DNA from: Acutalibacter sp. 1XD8-36
Lineage (GTDB): Bacteria; Bacillota; Clostridia; Oscillospirales; Acutalibacteraceae
DNA length: 64,000 nucleotides
Direction: 5' to 3'
Assembly: GCF_009917525.1 (NCBI RefSeq)
Contig: NZ_QZDU01000001.1
Span: 310,001 to 374,000, forward strand
Part shown: positions 1-8,417 of the stretch, one piece after another
Layout of the letters: each line of letters starts with the position of its first letter
How positions within the stretch are numbered: position 1 is the stretch's first letter
The notes under the pieces: generated by a model
What the model saw: only the letters and a program-made list of their open reading frames with translations
Told to the model about the DNA's origin: nothing
The model's database searches: none
Program-made: the position numbers and the translations under genes

Positions 1-48
1 CTGGCCCCTTTTAGCAGTATTTTCACGGACAACGCTCCTTCCAGGGCC

Positions 49-825
49 TCAGCCCATATTAAGTATCAGTTCCTCTATATACCATTTCGTCAGCGACAAC
101 AGTTCACGGCCGTAATAGCTTGGATAAATTATAGGGTCAGTTTCGGCCGGCAGTCCGCTGGCTGTAAATCCCGCGCTTTCCGCAAGGCGTACCGCACGGT
201 ACAGATGGAAGTTTTGGCTTACGACCACCACCTCGGTGTCAAGGCCTTTGTTCTCTGCCTCCTCCATAGCGTACCTCAAATTTTCCCTTGTGTTCCGGGA
301 CTTGTCCTCAAAGTAGATTCGCTCCGGCTCAATACCCATGCGTATAAGGGCGTTCCTTGCTGTCAGTGACTCAGGGCAGGGCTCATCGTTCCCCTGCCCG
401 CCAGTAACAATACACTTGGACTCCGGGTTGTCCTGCAAATACTGGTGTGCACGCTCCACCCGGTTTCTCAGGCTCATGCCCATCCGCTCTGCACTGTACA
501 CCTGCGCTCCCAGCACCACCACATTTCGTCCGGGCGGCGGGAGCGCGGCCTGGTATGAGACTATCAGCACAGTCAAATACCCCGCCCAGCACAGGCCCAG
601 GGCGTAACACACCGCTATCGTCCTTGCCAGCACCTTATGCCAGCCTCCCTTTGATACCATCTTACCGTACCGCAGCGCTATTGCTATCCCAAAAGCACAG
701 ACGGCTACTCCAAATACTGAGCCCTCCGCAAAACCTCCGTGCAGAAGCGGCAGACAAAACCATAATATCCCCGCGGCGCAAAGCACGATGAACAGCACCT
801 TACACCATTTTTTGTGTTTTTTCAT
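49..825 (-). CDS. YdcF/SanA-like DUF218 membrane protein
   Basis: 258 residues. The first ~95 residues hold three to four hydrophobic segments (about 8-28, 34-52, 67-92). They are followed by a DUF218 (YdcF/ElyC/SanA) domain with the family motifs VVVLGAQVY, VTGGQG, an E-S-x-T-A-R-N stretch, RNTRENLRYA and VVSQNFHLYRA. DUF218 proteins are membrane-linked and have been tied to envelope or peptidoglycan metabolism; the exact reaction is unknown. It is monocistronic as far as can be seen, with its own promoter at 862-890. The start is the ATG behind AGAAAGGCGAAGAT. The fold assignment is firm, the role is open. Confidence 0.85.
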   Translation of the reverse strand: MKKHKKWCKVLFIVLCAAGILWFCLPLLHGGFAEGSVFGVAVCAFGIAIALRYGKMVSKGGWHKVLARTIAVCYALGLCWAGYLTVLIVSYQAALPPPGRNVVVLGAQVYSAERMGMSLRNRVERAHQYLQDNPESKCIVTGGQGNDEPCPESLTARNALIRMGIEPERIYFEDKSRNTRENLRYAMEEAENKGLDTEVVVVSQNFHLYRAVRLAESAGFTASGLPAETDPIIYPSYYGRELLSLTKWYIEELILNMG

Positions 826-861
826 ATCTTCGCCTTTCTTCTATATCCCCTGCTCTCTTGT

Positions 862-890
862 ATTATACATCATTTTCCTTCAGAGGTAAA
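862..890 (-). promoter_or_regulatory. Sigma-A promoter of the YdcF-like gene
   Basis: On the minus strand the -35 is TTTACC (885-890) and the -10 is a perfect TATAAT (862-867), with a 17-bp spacer. It lies about 40 bp ahead of the ATG at 825. Confidence 0.7.
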
Positions 891-943
891 CCATTCTTTT
901 TCTGTTCCCAAATTTTTTTACAAATGCTCCACCCGCGCAAAAA

Positions 944-978
944 CGGCCCCTGCAGTTTAGCCATGCACGGGGCCGCTT
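944..978 (-). terminator. Rho-independent terminator at the end of the his operon
   Basis: Minus-strand hairpin with arms CGGCCCC and GGGGCCG (944-950/969-975), extended inwards by TGCA/TGCA and followed by TTTTTGCG. It sits 10 bp behind the stop of the DUF3795 gene and so closes the transcription unit that begins at hisZ. Confidence 0.85.
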
Positions 979-986
979 TTGTGATG

Positions 987-1667
987 TTAGATACTTATTG
1001 ACTCAATAAATGCTGCAAACTTCTCGGGAGTGTCAATACCTTCCGGACGCTCAGCACCTTTACTAAGGGCTCTTGCGTAGGCTTCTTTGCCGTGACGTGA
1101 AATATACAGCGCTGCTCCCTTAGCAGTATAACCGTCCTCCGCTCCAAAATAACCCTTTTGACAGTCCACAGCCTCCGGGCAGCTATAGCAGCCGTCAAGC
1201 CCCTTCTTACCGGCACAGGTCACATTGGGACAGCGCCTATTATCAAAGAGCGTGGCAAAGGAACAGCCGGGATACTGGCTCCTGCACCCGCCGCACCACT
1301 TTGTAAACGGACAGTGGTCACAGTGGTGCCCGCAAACTCCCTGGGGGTCAATACCATCACGGGCAGCCTTTATCAATACAGCCTTAGTTTCTGCACAGCT
1401 CTCTATACGTGCGCCGGAAGGCGTGTCGCCATGCTCCAGGTCGTCGGAATAGCTTTTCAGCGTATCACATGGAAAATCCGGACACTCTCCGCAGAATTTC
1501 TTCCCCCGGCTAATAGCACAGTCGGCTACCGCACAGGAACCGTGAAATGGCTTGCCGCCTGTAGCGATACAGCCTCCACAATTCATAGACTCTTTGAACT
1601 CACAGGCTGTACAGCTCAAACCGCAGTATGTATCTATAGAATCGCACAGCTTTTCAAACTCTGTCAT
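987..1667 (-). CDS. Cys-rich DUF3795-type protein, two repeats
   Basis: 226 residues. It has two similar Cys-rich modules, about 10-70 (YCGLSCTACEF ... NCGGCIATGG ... CGECPDFPC) and about 108-165 (VCGHHCDHCPF ... WCGGCRSQYPG ... CYSCPEAVDC). The CG-x-C-x2-C and C-x-x-C spacings suggest zinc or Fe-S binding, as proposed for DUF3795 proteins, but no function is established. The C-terminal 60 residues are Cys-free and helical in character. It is the last gene of the his transcription unit, 10 bp behind the truncated methyltransferase gene. A second DUF3795 protein lies at 23433-23900. Confidence 0.8.
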   Translation of the reverse strand: MTEFEKLCDSIDTYCGLSCTACEFKESMNCGGCIATGGKPFHGSCAVADCAISRGKKFCGECPDFPCDTLKSYSDDLEHGDTPSGARIESCAETKAVLIKAARDGIDPQGVCGHHCDHCPFTKWCGGCRSQYPGCSFATLFDNRRCPNVTCAGKKGLDGCYSCPEAVDCQKGYFGAEDGYTAKGAALYISRHGKEAYARALSKGAERPEGIDTPEKFAAFIESISI

Positions 1668-1677
1668 ATTATAAACC

Positions 1678-2058
1678 TCACTTTTGTATTAGTTTGCCTA
1701 TCATTATGAAACGGTGCTGTAATGTGCCTCTTTCATCCTGGTAATATCCCTGGTGGCTGTACATTATGCGAAAGCCCGCCGCTTCCAGCCTCGGGCCTTC
1801 ATTCTCAAGGTTATAATCCGGTCTCTCAGGCCGGTTCCTGGCGCCTATCTGCTGGGTCACAATGAAACCGTTTTTGCACAGCGCTCTGACTATCCCATTC
1901 AAATCAAGCTCTGTCTGGTATGCGGTAACTAAGTCAAAACTGTCGGGCCCGCAGTCCGGCACATTCCCGCATATATCCAGCCTGCGCACACCCGGCTTTA
2001 AGAAATCCTCCACCTTCTGTTCATAGCTCCATGGGAGCGGGCCCCTCTGCCATACCAT
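1678..2058 (-). CDS. Short methyltransferase-like protein lacking the SAM motif
   Basis: 126 residues. The opening (WQRGPLPWSYEQKVEDFLKPGVRRLDICG) resembles the N-terminus of class I SAM-dependent methyltransferases of about 240-250 residues. The glycine-rich motif I expected after LD is absent, however: LDICGN runs straight into SFDLVTAYQTELDLNGIVRALCKNGFIVTQQIG, which resembles motif IV/V. About 40-60 residues of the Rossmann core therefore seem to be missing, followed by a normal C-terminal half. The frame is open and an AAGGA site precedes ATG, two bases behind the hisE stop. It may be a decayed enzyme or a repurposed fold. Comparison is from memory of the family. Confidence 0.6.
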   Translation of the reverse strand: MVWQRGPLPWSYEQKVEDFLKPGVRRLDICGNVPDCGPDSFDLVTAYQTELDLNGIVRALCKNGFIVTQQIGARNRPERPDYNLENEGPRLEAAGFRIMYSHQGYYQDERGTLQHRFIMIGKLIQK

Positions 2059-2060
2059 AC

Positions 2061-2384
2061 TCAGGTATCCTTATCAACCTGGTGGAACTTCTTCAGGTTT
2101 CCCAGCTTCTGAGCCCGGCGCTCAAGCTCAGCCTCCACCTGCTCCCAGGCGATACCCTCGTTAGCCATGAGCACGGTGAGGTGGTAGAGAAGGTCGCTTA
2201 TCTCCCCTATGGTGTCCTCAGCCTTGCCGTTTTTGGCAGCTATTATTACCTCGCCGCATTCCTCTGCGCACTTTTTGAGTATCTTATCAAGCCCCTGCTC
2301 GAACAGATAGCCTGTATATGAACCCTCCTGGGCTGAGGCCTTACGCTCCAATATTACCTGATAGAGCTTTTCCATTGCGTTCAT
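2061..2384 (-). CDS. hisE: Phosphoribosyl-ATP diphosphatase
   Basis: 107 residues, typical for a stand-alone HisE. It hydrolyses PR-ATP to PR-AMP, the second step of histidine synthesis. The MazG-like all-alpha domain shows [31 protein letters not shown], with the metal-binding EExxE, and [14 protein letters not shown]. The start overlaps the stop of hisA-hisI (ATGA). HisE is separate here, while HisI is fused to HisA, an unusual partition since hisI and hisE are commonly fused with each other. Confidence 0.95.
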   Translation of the reverse strand: MNAMEKLYQVILERKASAQEGSYTGYLFEQGLDKILKKCAEECGEVIIAAKNGKAEDTIGEISDLLYHLTVLMANEGIAWEQVEAELERRAQKLGNLKKFHQVDKDT

Positions 2385-3472
2385 TTATTTCCCTCCTTCT
2401 TCTCACTCACCAGCTCCTTAAAGAAACATGTTCTGCTTCCTGTGTGGCATGCCGGGCCGTTTGGGTGTACCCGCACAAGCAGGGTATCGTTGTCACAGTC
2501 AGCGGTTATGTTCACAACCTGCTGGGTATTGCCGGATGTCTCCCCCTTATTCCAAAGAGCCGCACGGCTTCGGCTATAAAACCAGGTATACCCAGTCTCA
2601 ATGGTTTTACTCAGCGCTTCGTTGTTCATATATGCCAGCATCAGCACCTCGTTAGTATCAGCGTCCTGCACTATAGCCGGTATTAGGCTGGACTTTGTAA
2701 AGAAGCGCTCCAGCTCGTCGTTCACCGCCTCCTGAGTCTTGGCCCTCTTACCAGAAAATTTGTGGCAGACTCTAACTGCCGCCTTTAAGTCTAAAGTCCC
2801 GGCATACACAGCCTTGCCCGCTATCGCTCCATACAGGCCCAAATCATAGAGATTGATAATGTCAAGCAGGCTGCTTACCCCGCCGCTGGCTATAATATTG
2901 CAGCTTACTGCACGGTTGAGCTTGTCCAGCATCTCTAAATTAGGGCCTGACTGGGTGCCGTCCTTATGGATATCTGTGCAGATTATATACTGCACCCCGA
3001 TATCCTCCATGCGCTTAGCCACTTCAATATAGTCCATGCCGCTCTGCTTGGTCCAGCCTTCAGCTGCAGCAATGCCGTCCAGTGCGTCTATGCCCACGGC
3101 TATCTGCCTGCCGTAGGCTCTAACTGCCTCCTTCACGAAGGCCGGGTCCTCCAAAGCCGCCGAGCCCAGTATCACCCTTGAGGCACCACCCATCAGGTAA
3201 TCCTCCACCGTCCGCATGGTACGTATACCGCCTCCCACCTCCACGTGCATGTTCACTGTATCAGCCGTGCTGAGTATCAGCTCATGGTTTATGGGCTTAC
3301 CGGCCTTTGCTCCGTCAAGGTCTACCATATGCAGCCAGTGGGCTCCCTGCTCCCTAAAGCTCTTTGCCGTCTCCATCGGGTCCCCGGCAACCACCTCCGC
3401 GGTTGAGTAGTCGCCCCTGAATAGCCTTACACATTTGCCCTCGTGTATGTCTATGGCAGGTAAAAGTATCAT
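2381..3472 (-). CDS. hisA-hisI: HisA-HisI fusion: ProFAR isomerase / PR-AMP cyclohydrolase
   Basis: 363 residues. Residues 1-240 are a complete HisA (beta/alpha)8 barrel: [13 protein letters not shown] with catalytic Asp8, [14 protein letters not shown] with Asp129, TDIHKDGT and ASGGVSS, that is, both phosphate-binding half-barrels. Residues about 250-355 are a complete His[38 protein letters not shown], and zinc ligands Cys326, Cys342 and Cys349. The polypeptide would catalyse steps 3 and 4 of histidine synthesis. The join (~240-250) is a short polar linker with no internal RBS or stop. It overlaps the radical SAM stop upstream and the hisE start downstream. This is a genuine gene fusion and uncommon in its partners. 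Confidence 0.95.
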   Translation of the reverse strand: MILLPAIDIHEGKCVRLFRGDYSTAEVVAGDPMETAKSFREQGAHWLHMVDLDGAKAGKPINHELILSTADTVNMHVEVGGGIRTMRTVEDYLMGGASRVILGSAALEDPAFVKEAVRAYGRQIAVGIDALDGIAAAEGWTKQSGMDYIEVAKRMEDIGVQYIICTDIHKDGTQSGPNLEMLDKLNRAVSCNIIASGGVSSLLDIINLYDLGLYGAIAGKAVYAGTLDLKAAVRVCHKFSGKRAKTQEAVNDELERFFTKSSLIPAIVQDADTNEVLMLAYMNNEALSKTIETGYTWFYSRSRAALWNKGETSGNTQQVVNITADCDNDTLLVRVHPNGPACHTGSRTCFFKELVSEKKEGNK

Positions 3473-4536
3473 AATAATTCCCCCTGTATTTCCTGCCTCT
3501 GGCAGTATCTGTTTAGCAGGTATTCTATATAGTCCTCTCTATCAAAAAGCCTCTTGCTATCAGGAGCACCGCAGACTTTGACAAGCTCGCTCAGCGGCAC
3601 AGTAGCCCGTATGTGCTGGGCACGGCTCTGGTCCCCTGCCAGCCTGGACAGTATCTCCCCTGCGCCGTCTTCCCTAAGATTCCCCAAAAACCACTGCCTT
3701 GCGGGTACGCCAATATTGGGTGTTACATTGAACTCACCGTCTATATAAAACACCGCCGGAGCTGTCGTGCCCAGGCTCTCTGTTGTGTGGTCGTTTATGA
3801 GCTCACTGTATATCTCCCGCTCTTCCCTACCAAGGACTTCCTGTATGGACTGCTTCTTAAAATGCCTAACCGTGTACTGTGCCAGCTTTTCGGGTATCTT
3901 TTCCACGTCATCGCTTGTTATCCAAACTGAGTAAAGCTTCTCTGCCTCTCCGTCACAGGAGCCCTGGTGCACAAAGCACACAAATGGTATGCCTATTGCC
4001 TCACAGCGCTTCTCAAGCTCCAGGCGGTCTATGAGCTCTGCCACCTTCACAAGCTCCGGGGCAGTCGTTTTATTTACAAATGCCTGTATCCTTGGGGCGA
4101 TTCCATTTTCAAGCAACACGTCTATCGCCTTTAGTATGTCCTGGTATGCCCCTTTTCGACCGGTGAAATAGTCCGTTAGTTCTTCCCCTCCAAACAGGGT
4201 GAGCTGTACGTACTTTACGTCAAGTGACTTGAGCCATAGAGCGTACCCTTCATCCCTAGCCAAACGCCATACGCTAGCCAGCTCGTAGTGCTCCGGCAGC
4301 TTGGAGGAAAGCTTGTTGCACAGCTCCCACTTCTCTTTATAATCGTCCCCAAAGTCCGGCTCACGGTTCCAGTCATAGACTGTGAGCGTTTCTGCAAATG
4401 GCCTAAAGGCCTCGGCAGTAGAGATAAGGTCATTTTCTGACAGCTTTGGATTTGGCCGCCAGCCTACAAAACAGTGGCAGCAGCGGTTTGGACAGCCCAG
4501 CATGTCCAGGGCTATCAATATATTATCATACTTCAC
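3469..4536 (-). CDS. Radical SAM protein inside the his operon
   Basis: 355 residues, GTG start behind AGGAGGTACCAA. The N-terminal [11 protein letters not shown] contains CxxxCxxC, the [4Fe-4S] radical SAM signature, within a plausible TIM-barrel; a [12 protein letters not shown] stretch follows near residue 110. The C-terminal third carries [14 protein letters not shown] and FLGNLREDG, reminiscent of the tail of SPASM-like proteins, but few cysteines are present there. It lies between hisB and hisA, where hisH normally sits, and is translationally coupled to hisA-hisI. The substrate is unknown; it does not resemble HisH or HisF. Confidence 0.8.
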   Translation of the reverse strand: MKYDNILIALDMLGCPNRCCHCFVGWRPNPKLSENDLISTAEAFRPFAETLTVYDWNREPDFGDDYKEKWELCNKLSSKLPEHYELASVWRLARDEGYALWLKSLDVKYVQLTLFGGEELTDYFTGRKGAYQDILKAIDVLLENGIAPRIQAFVNKTTAPELVKVAELIDRLELEKRCEAIGIPFVCFVHQGSCDGEAEKLYSVWITSDDVEKIPEKLAQYTVRHFKKQSIQEVLGREEREIYSELINDHTTESLGTTAPAVFYIDGEFNVTPNIGVPARQWFLGNLREDGAGEILSRLAGDQSRAQHIRATVPLSELVKVCGAPDSKRLFDREDYIEYLLNRYCQRQEIQGELL

Positions 4537-4550
4537 TTGGTACCTCCTAC

Positions 4551-5126
4551 CTATAATACCCCTTTAGAGGAGAGCACTCCCCCGCCGGTGACCTCCACCG
4601 CACCCTTTAAGGCGTGGGCGAAGGCCTTAAACAGCGCCTCTATCATGTGGTGGGAGTTCTTGCCGTACTCACACCTAAGGTGCAGGGTCAGCCCGGAATT
4701 TACCGATACAGCTCGAAAAAACTCCTCGGTCATGCAGCAGTCAAAGGCCCCTGCAACAGCCTGTGGAAAATCTCCCTCAAATACCAAAAACGGCCTTCCG
4801 CTGATATCCAGAGCGCAAAAGCCCAGAGCTTCGTCCATTGGGATAAACGCGTGACCATAGCGCCTTATTCCCGACCTATCCCCCAGGGCGTTTGCAAGAG
4901 CCTGCCCCAGTACGATACCTGTGTCCTCAACTGTATGGTGGCAGTCAACCTCAAGGTCTCCTTTGACCCTCAGTTCCAGCCCCAGACCGCCGTGCACGCT
5001 CAAAGCCGTGAGCATATGGTCGAAGAATCCGATACCGGTAGAAATGTTACGGGCGCCTCCATCCAGGGAGAGGCTCAGTTCTATATCGGTCTCATTGGTT
5101 TTACGGTGTATCTCAGCCGCCCTCAT
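4551..5126 (-). CDS. hisB: Imidazoleglycerol-phosphate dehydratase
   Basis: 191 residues, the monofunctional HisB length. Motifs: E-I-H-R-K-T-N-E-T-D, GIGFFDHMLTALSVH, DCHHTVEDTGIVLGQAL, FIPMDEALG and CEYGKNSHHMIEALFKAFA, with the manganese-binding His clusters all present. It dehydrates imidazole glycerol phosphate to imidazole acetol phosphate. The ATG overlaps the hisC stop. The absence of hisHF matters here, because HisH/HisF make its substrate. Confidence 0.96.
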   Translation of the reverse strand: MRAAEIHRKTNETDIELSLSLDGGARNISTGIGFFDHMLTALSVHGGLGLELRVKGDLEVDCHHTVEDTGIVLGQALANALGDRSGIRRYGHAFIPMDEALGFCALDISGRPFLVFEGDFPQAVAGAFDCCMTEEFFRAVSVNSGLTLHLRCEYGKNSHHMIEALFKAFAHALKGAVEVTGGGVLSSKGVL

Positions 5127-6178
5127 TTGGTCTCCTCCAGTATTTCCCCAAATTTTTCCAGGAACTCCCGGTTTTCCTCAGGAGCCCCGCAGGTCACACG
5201 CAGCAGCCCGCCGGTGTACCGTACAGCCACGCCTCGCTCTAAAAGCTGCTGCTGTACTGCTCTGCCGTTTTCCATATCTATAGCAGCGAAGTTGGTCTCA
5301 CCTGGAAGCAGTATAAACTTGCCCGGGTACTTTGCGCCTATTTCCGCTAATCCTCCCAGCAGCTCCTTGCGTGAGAGCATAATGAGTCCCAGGGCCTCCC
5401 GAAGCAGCTCCGGGTGTTTCAGCACCGCAATTCCCAAAGCCTGTGACATACTGTTTACATTGTACGGTGATTTCGCTGCCCTCAATGCGTTTATGAGCTC
5501 CGGCTTAGCTATGGCAAAGCCCAGCCTCAGTGCCGCCATACCCATAGCCTTTGAACATGTACGCAGGATAATCAGATTATCAAAGCTCTCCTCCTCACCC
5601 AGCAGGCTTTGACCTGAGAAGTCCATATAGGCCTCGTCCAGCACCACTAAGCCGTTTACTCCATGCACCAGCCAGCGCACCTGTTCCCTGCCAAGCACCA
5701 GAGAGGTGGGGTTACAGGGGTTGCTGAATATCAGCAGCCGCACGTTCTCTCTGTTGCAGGTTTCTATCACCTCGTCCACGTCAACAGCCCAGCCGTGCTT
5801 GCTGATTGCTACATGTCTTGCCTCAGCTAAGTGCCCCCCCTGGGCGTACATGGAGAAATCCGGCTCAATGGTGGCAAATGCTTCACCGCGCATAATAAAG
5901 CCTGAGAATATTATGGATATTAACTCGTCCGAGCCGTTTGCTGCTACCACATGTCCAGAATCCACCTTATAATACTCAGCAAATGCCCGGCAGAGCTCAG
6001 CCGCCGATGGGTCGGGGTAGCGGTTGAAGTCGAGCTTGTCTATGGCAGCCTTTGCCTCGGCAATAATCTCCTCCGGCAGGCTCAGGAATGACTCGTTGGC
6101 GTCAAGGCGCACACAGCCCTCTGCTTCCACCGGGACATACGCTCTAAGCGCCTTCAGCTTTTTGTTTAATTCATACAT
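5123..6178 (-). CDS. hisC: Histidinol-phosphate aminotransferase
   Basis: 351 residues, PLP-dependent fold type I. Visible motifs: RLDANES near the N-terminus, AANGSDELI, SNPCNPTS, VLDEAYMDFSG, and RTCSKAMGMAALRLG with the PLP lysine. It interconverts imidazole acetol phosphate and histidinol phosphate. The start follows AGGAGTAGGCT; the 3' end overlaps hisB. Confidence 0.95.
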   Translation of the reverse strand: MYELNKKLKALRAYVPVEAEGCVRLDANESFLSLPEEIIAEAKAAIDKLDFNRYPDPSAAELCRAFAEYYKVDSGHVVAANGSDELISIIFSGFIMRGEAFATIEPDFSMYAQGGHLAEARHVAISKHGWAVDVDEVIETCNRENVRLLIFSNPCNPTSLVLGREQVRWLVHGVNGLVVLDEAYMDFSGQSLLGEEESFDNLIILRTCSKAMGMAALRLGFAIAKPELINALRAAKSPYNVNSMSQALGIAVLKHPELLREALGLIMLSRKELLGGLAEIGAKYPGKFILLPGETNFAAIDMENGRAVQQQLLERGVAVRYTGGLLRVTCGAPEENREFLEKFGEILEETK

Positions 6179-6189
6179 AGCCTACTCCT

Positions 6190-6477
6190 TTATCTGTCTT
6201 TCCAGCCATACTCTTTTATGCACCACATTACGGTGTCGAACACGTCGTCCGGGGAGTCTCCGGGAGTAATATACCGGCGCAGTCCAATGCTATCCCAGTA
6301 TTCATTTCCGAAGAAGCTTTTCTTTACTGATATCTCCACGTTGCTCTCGTCAAAATATACCTTATACTGTTTCCGTCCCCGGTTAAAATACAGCACCGCA
6401 GCAGCTTTCTTTTCGCCTATCCATTCCAGGCGTCCCTGGCCTGTCAGCGCACTGTAGACCTCCTCGAGAGTCTTCAT
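6190..6477 (-). CDS. Unknown 95-residue protein between hisD and hisC
   Basis: 95 residues, starting at the ATG that overlaps the hisD stop (TGATG), with AAAGGA upstream. The sequence is charged and aromatic (LEWIGEKKAAAVLYF, RGRKQYKVYFDESNVEISVKK, FDTVMWCIKEYGWKDR). It looks like a small soluble alpha/beta protein without cysteine clusters or a signal peptide. No family is recognised. Tight coupling to hisD and hisC indicates a real gene, perhaps an accessory factor. Confidence 0.7.
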   Translation of the reverse strand: MKTLEEVYSALTGQGRLEWIGEKKAAAVLYFNRGRKQYKVYFDESNVEISVKKSFFGNEYWDSIGLRRYITPGDSPDDVFDTVMWCIKEYGWKDR

Positions 6478-7766
6478 CAATCCTTTAGCCTCACCTTTAT
6501 GGAGTTGGCGTGAGCCGTGAGATCTTCAGTCTCTGCCAAAAGTATGATGTCATCAGCAGCCTTCAGCAGCTCCTCCCTGGGGTAATAGATAAAGCTGGAT
6601 TTCTTGATAAAGTCATCTACTGAAAGGGGGGAGAAAAATCTGGCGGTACCGCCGGTAGGAAGCACATGGTTTGCTCCGGCGAAGTAGTCCCCCAGCGGTT
6701 CCGGGGAGTAATTGCCCAGAAACACCGACCCGGCGTTGTCCAGCTTGCCCAGATACTCAAAGGGGTTATTACAGCAGACCTCCAGGTGCTCAGGAGCCAG
6801 CTCGTTTGCAAACTCTACAGCCTCATCCATATTTCCGCAGACTATCACCGCACCGTATCCGTCAAGGGATTTTTCGATTATATCCTTCCGTGACAGAGTC
6901 TCCAGCTGCCGGTACAGCGCAGCGACCGTATTTTCAGCCAGCTTCTTATCGTCAGTTATGAGAATTGCCGAGGCCATAGGGTCGTGCTCCGCCTGACTCA
7001 TCAGGTCGGCGGCAAGGTATTCCGGGTCAGCGGAGCTGTCGGCAATTATCAGTATCTCGCTTGGCCCGGCAATCATGTCGATGTCGACCACGCCGTAGAG
7101 CTGTTTCTTTGCCGTTGCCACGAATATATTTCCCGGGCCAACTATCTTGTCAACCTTCGGTATGCTCTCGGTACCGTACGCCAGCGCCGCCACAGCCTGT
7201 GCCCCTCCCATAAGGAAAACACGGTCAACTCCGGCTACAAGCGCGGCAGCTATTATATTGGGGTCGGGGTGTCCCGCCCGCCCAGGAGGGGTAGCCATAA
7301 CTATCTCCTTAACACCCGCCACCTTAGCGGGTATCACATTCATGAGCACCGATGACGGGTAGCCTGCCGTGCCTCCGGGCACATAGACCCCTGCCTGGTG
7401 CAGCCCGCGCACCCTCTGACCCATTATAATCCCATTCGGCTGGGGGTCTATCCTGCTCTGCTGCTTTTGGCGGCTGTGGAAGTCGTAGATGTTATTGGCT
7501 GCCCGGCGCAGGGAGTCCAGAAATTCCTTACTGCACTGGCCCGAAAGCTTTTCCATCTCCTCTCTGCTCATCTCAAGAACATCCGGCGTCCAGCCGTCAA
7601 ACTTTTTCGAGTATGACTTCACCGCCTCGTCGCCGCCGGTGCGCACATTTTCTACAATTTCAGCTACCTTTCGCTCTATCTCCGGGTCAGTCCTGCCAAC
7701 CCGAAGCTTCAGCTCCTTTATAAATGCACGCCGTTCCTGCTCACCGGCGTTTACTGTCTTTATCAT
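6477..7766 (-). CDS. hisD: Histidinol dehydrogenase
   Basis: 429 residues, full length. Motifs: GVYVPGGTAGYPSSVLMNVIPAKVAGV, DKIVGPGNIFVATAKKQ, DMIAGPSEILI, LAADLMSQAEHD, FANELAPEHLEV and GANHVLPTGGTARF, including the zinc ligands and catalytic Glu/His. It performs the last two NAD-dependent oxidations of histidinol to histidine. It starts behind GGAGGATTACACT, 20 bp after hisG. Confidence 0.97.
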   Translation of the reverse strand: MIKTVNAGEQERRAFIKELKLRVGRTDPEIERKVAEIVENVRTGGDEAVKSYSKKFDGWTPDVLEMSREEMEKLSGQCSKEFLDSLRRAANNIYDFHSRQKQQSRIDPQPNGIIMGQRVRGLHQAGVYVPGGTAGYPSSVLMNVIPAKVAGVKEIVMATPPGRAGHPDPNIIAAALVAGVDRVFLMGGAQAVAALAYGTESIPKVDKIVGPGNIFVATAKKQLYGVVDIDMIAGPSEILIIADSSADPEYLAADLMSQAEHDPMASAILITDDKKLAENTVAALYRQLETLSRKDIIEKSLDGYGAVIVCGNMDEAVEFANELAPEHLEVCCNNPFEYLGKLDNAGSVFLGNYSPEPLGDYFAGANHVLPTGGTARFFSPLSVDDFIKKSSFIYYPREELLKAADDIILLAETEDLTAHANSIKVRLKD

Positions 7767-7787
7767 AGTGTAATCCTCCCTTTTTAT

Positions 7788-8417
7788 TTACTTTTCCAGG
7801 TGGGCTTCCAGTCTCGCAGCCAAGTCCTCAATCTCACGTTTACGCAGTTTTAAGCTTGCCGCGTTTACTATCAGCCGCGCAGATACCTCCGCTACCGGCT
7901 CAACCACCCCAAGGCCGTTTTCTCTGAGCGTTGCGCCGGTCTCTACAAGGTCCACGATGCCGTCCGCAAGGCCCAATAGCGGCGCCAGCTCCACCGAGCC
8001 CTCTATCTTTATGACACGCACATCCATATTCTTGCTCTGAAAAAAACGTCTCGCAACATTCGGATACTTTGTTGCTATGGTCTTGCGTCCATACCCTCCG
8101 TAGAAATCAACGCCCTCTGGCGCCGCCAACGCAAAGCTGCACTTGCCAAACCGTAAATCAAGTATCTCAAAAAATTGGCCGCCCCGCTCCATTATCACAT
8201 CCTTGCCCACAACACCCAGGTCACAGACGCCGTGCTCCAGGTAGGTTATCACATCTCCTGCCTTTGCCAAAACAGCCTCCAGATTGTCCCCTATTGGCAG
8301 TATAAGCTTGCGGCCCTTGTCGCGCAGAGCAGTACAGTCCAGGCCTGATTTTTCCATGAGCTTTGCCGTGGAGTTCTCGAGCCTGCCTTTTGTCATTGCA
8401 ATACGCAGCGGCTTCAT
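7788..8417 (-). CDS. hisG: ATP phosphoribosyltransferase, short catalytic form
   Basis: 209 residues, the HisG(S) type without the C-terminal regulatory ACT-like domain. Motifs: IAMTKGRL, DLGVVGKDVI, TKYPNVARRFF, and EGSVELAPLLGLADGIVDLVETGATLRENGL, the PRPP-binding loop. It commits ATP and PRPP to histidine synthesis and needs HisZ for activity and feedback inhibition; hisZ is immediately upstream and overlaps it by ATGA. Confidence 0.96.
   Translation of the reverse strand: MKPLRIAMTKGRLENSTAKLMEKSGLDCTALRDKGRKLILPIGDNLEAVLAKAGDVITYLEHGVCDLGVVGKDVIMERGGQFFEILDLRFGKCSFALAAPEGVDFYGGYGRKTIATKYPNVARRFFQSKNMDVRVIKIEGSVELAPLLGLADGIVDLVETGATLRENGLGVVEPVAEVSARLIVNAASLKLRKREIEDLAARLEAHLEK

Noticed and set aside
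1-48. Gene at the left edge
   Set aside because: Only 48 bases behind the YdcF-like stop; no frame or motif can be judged.
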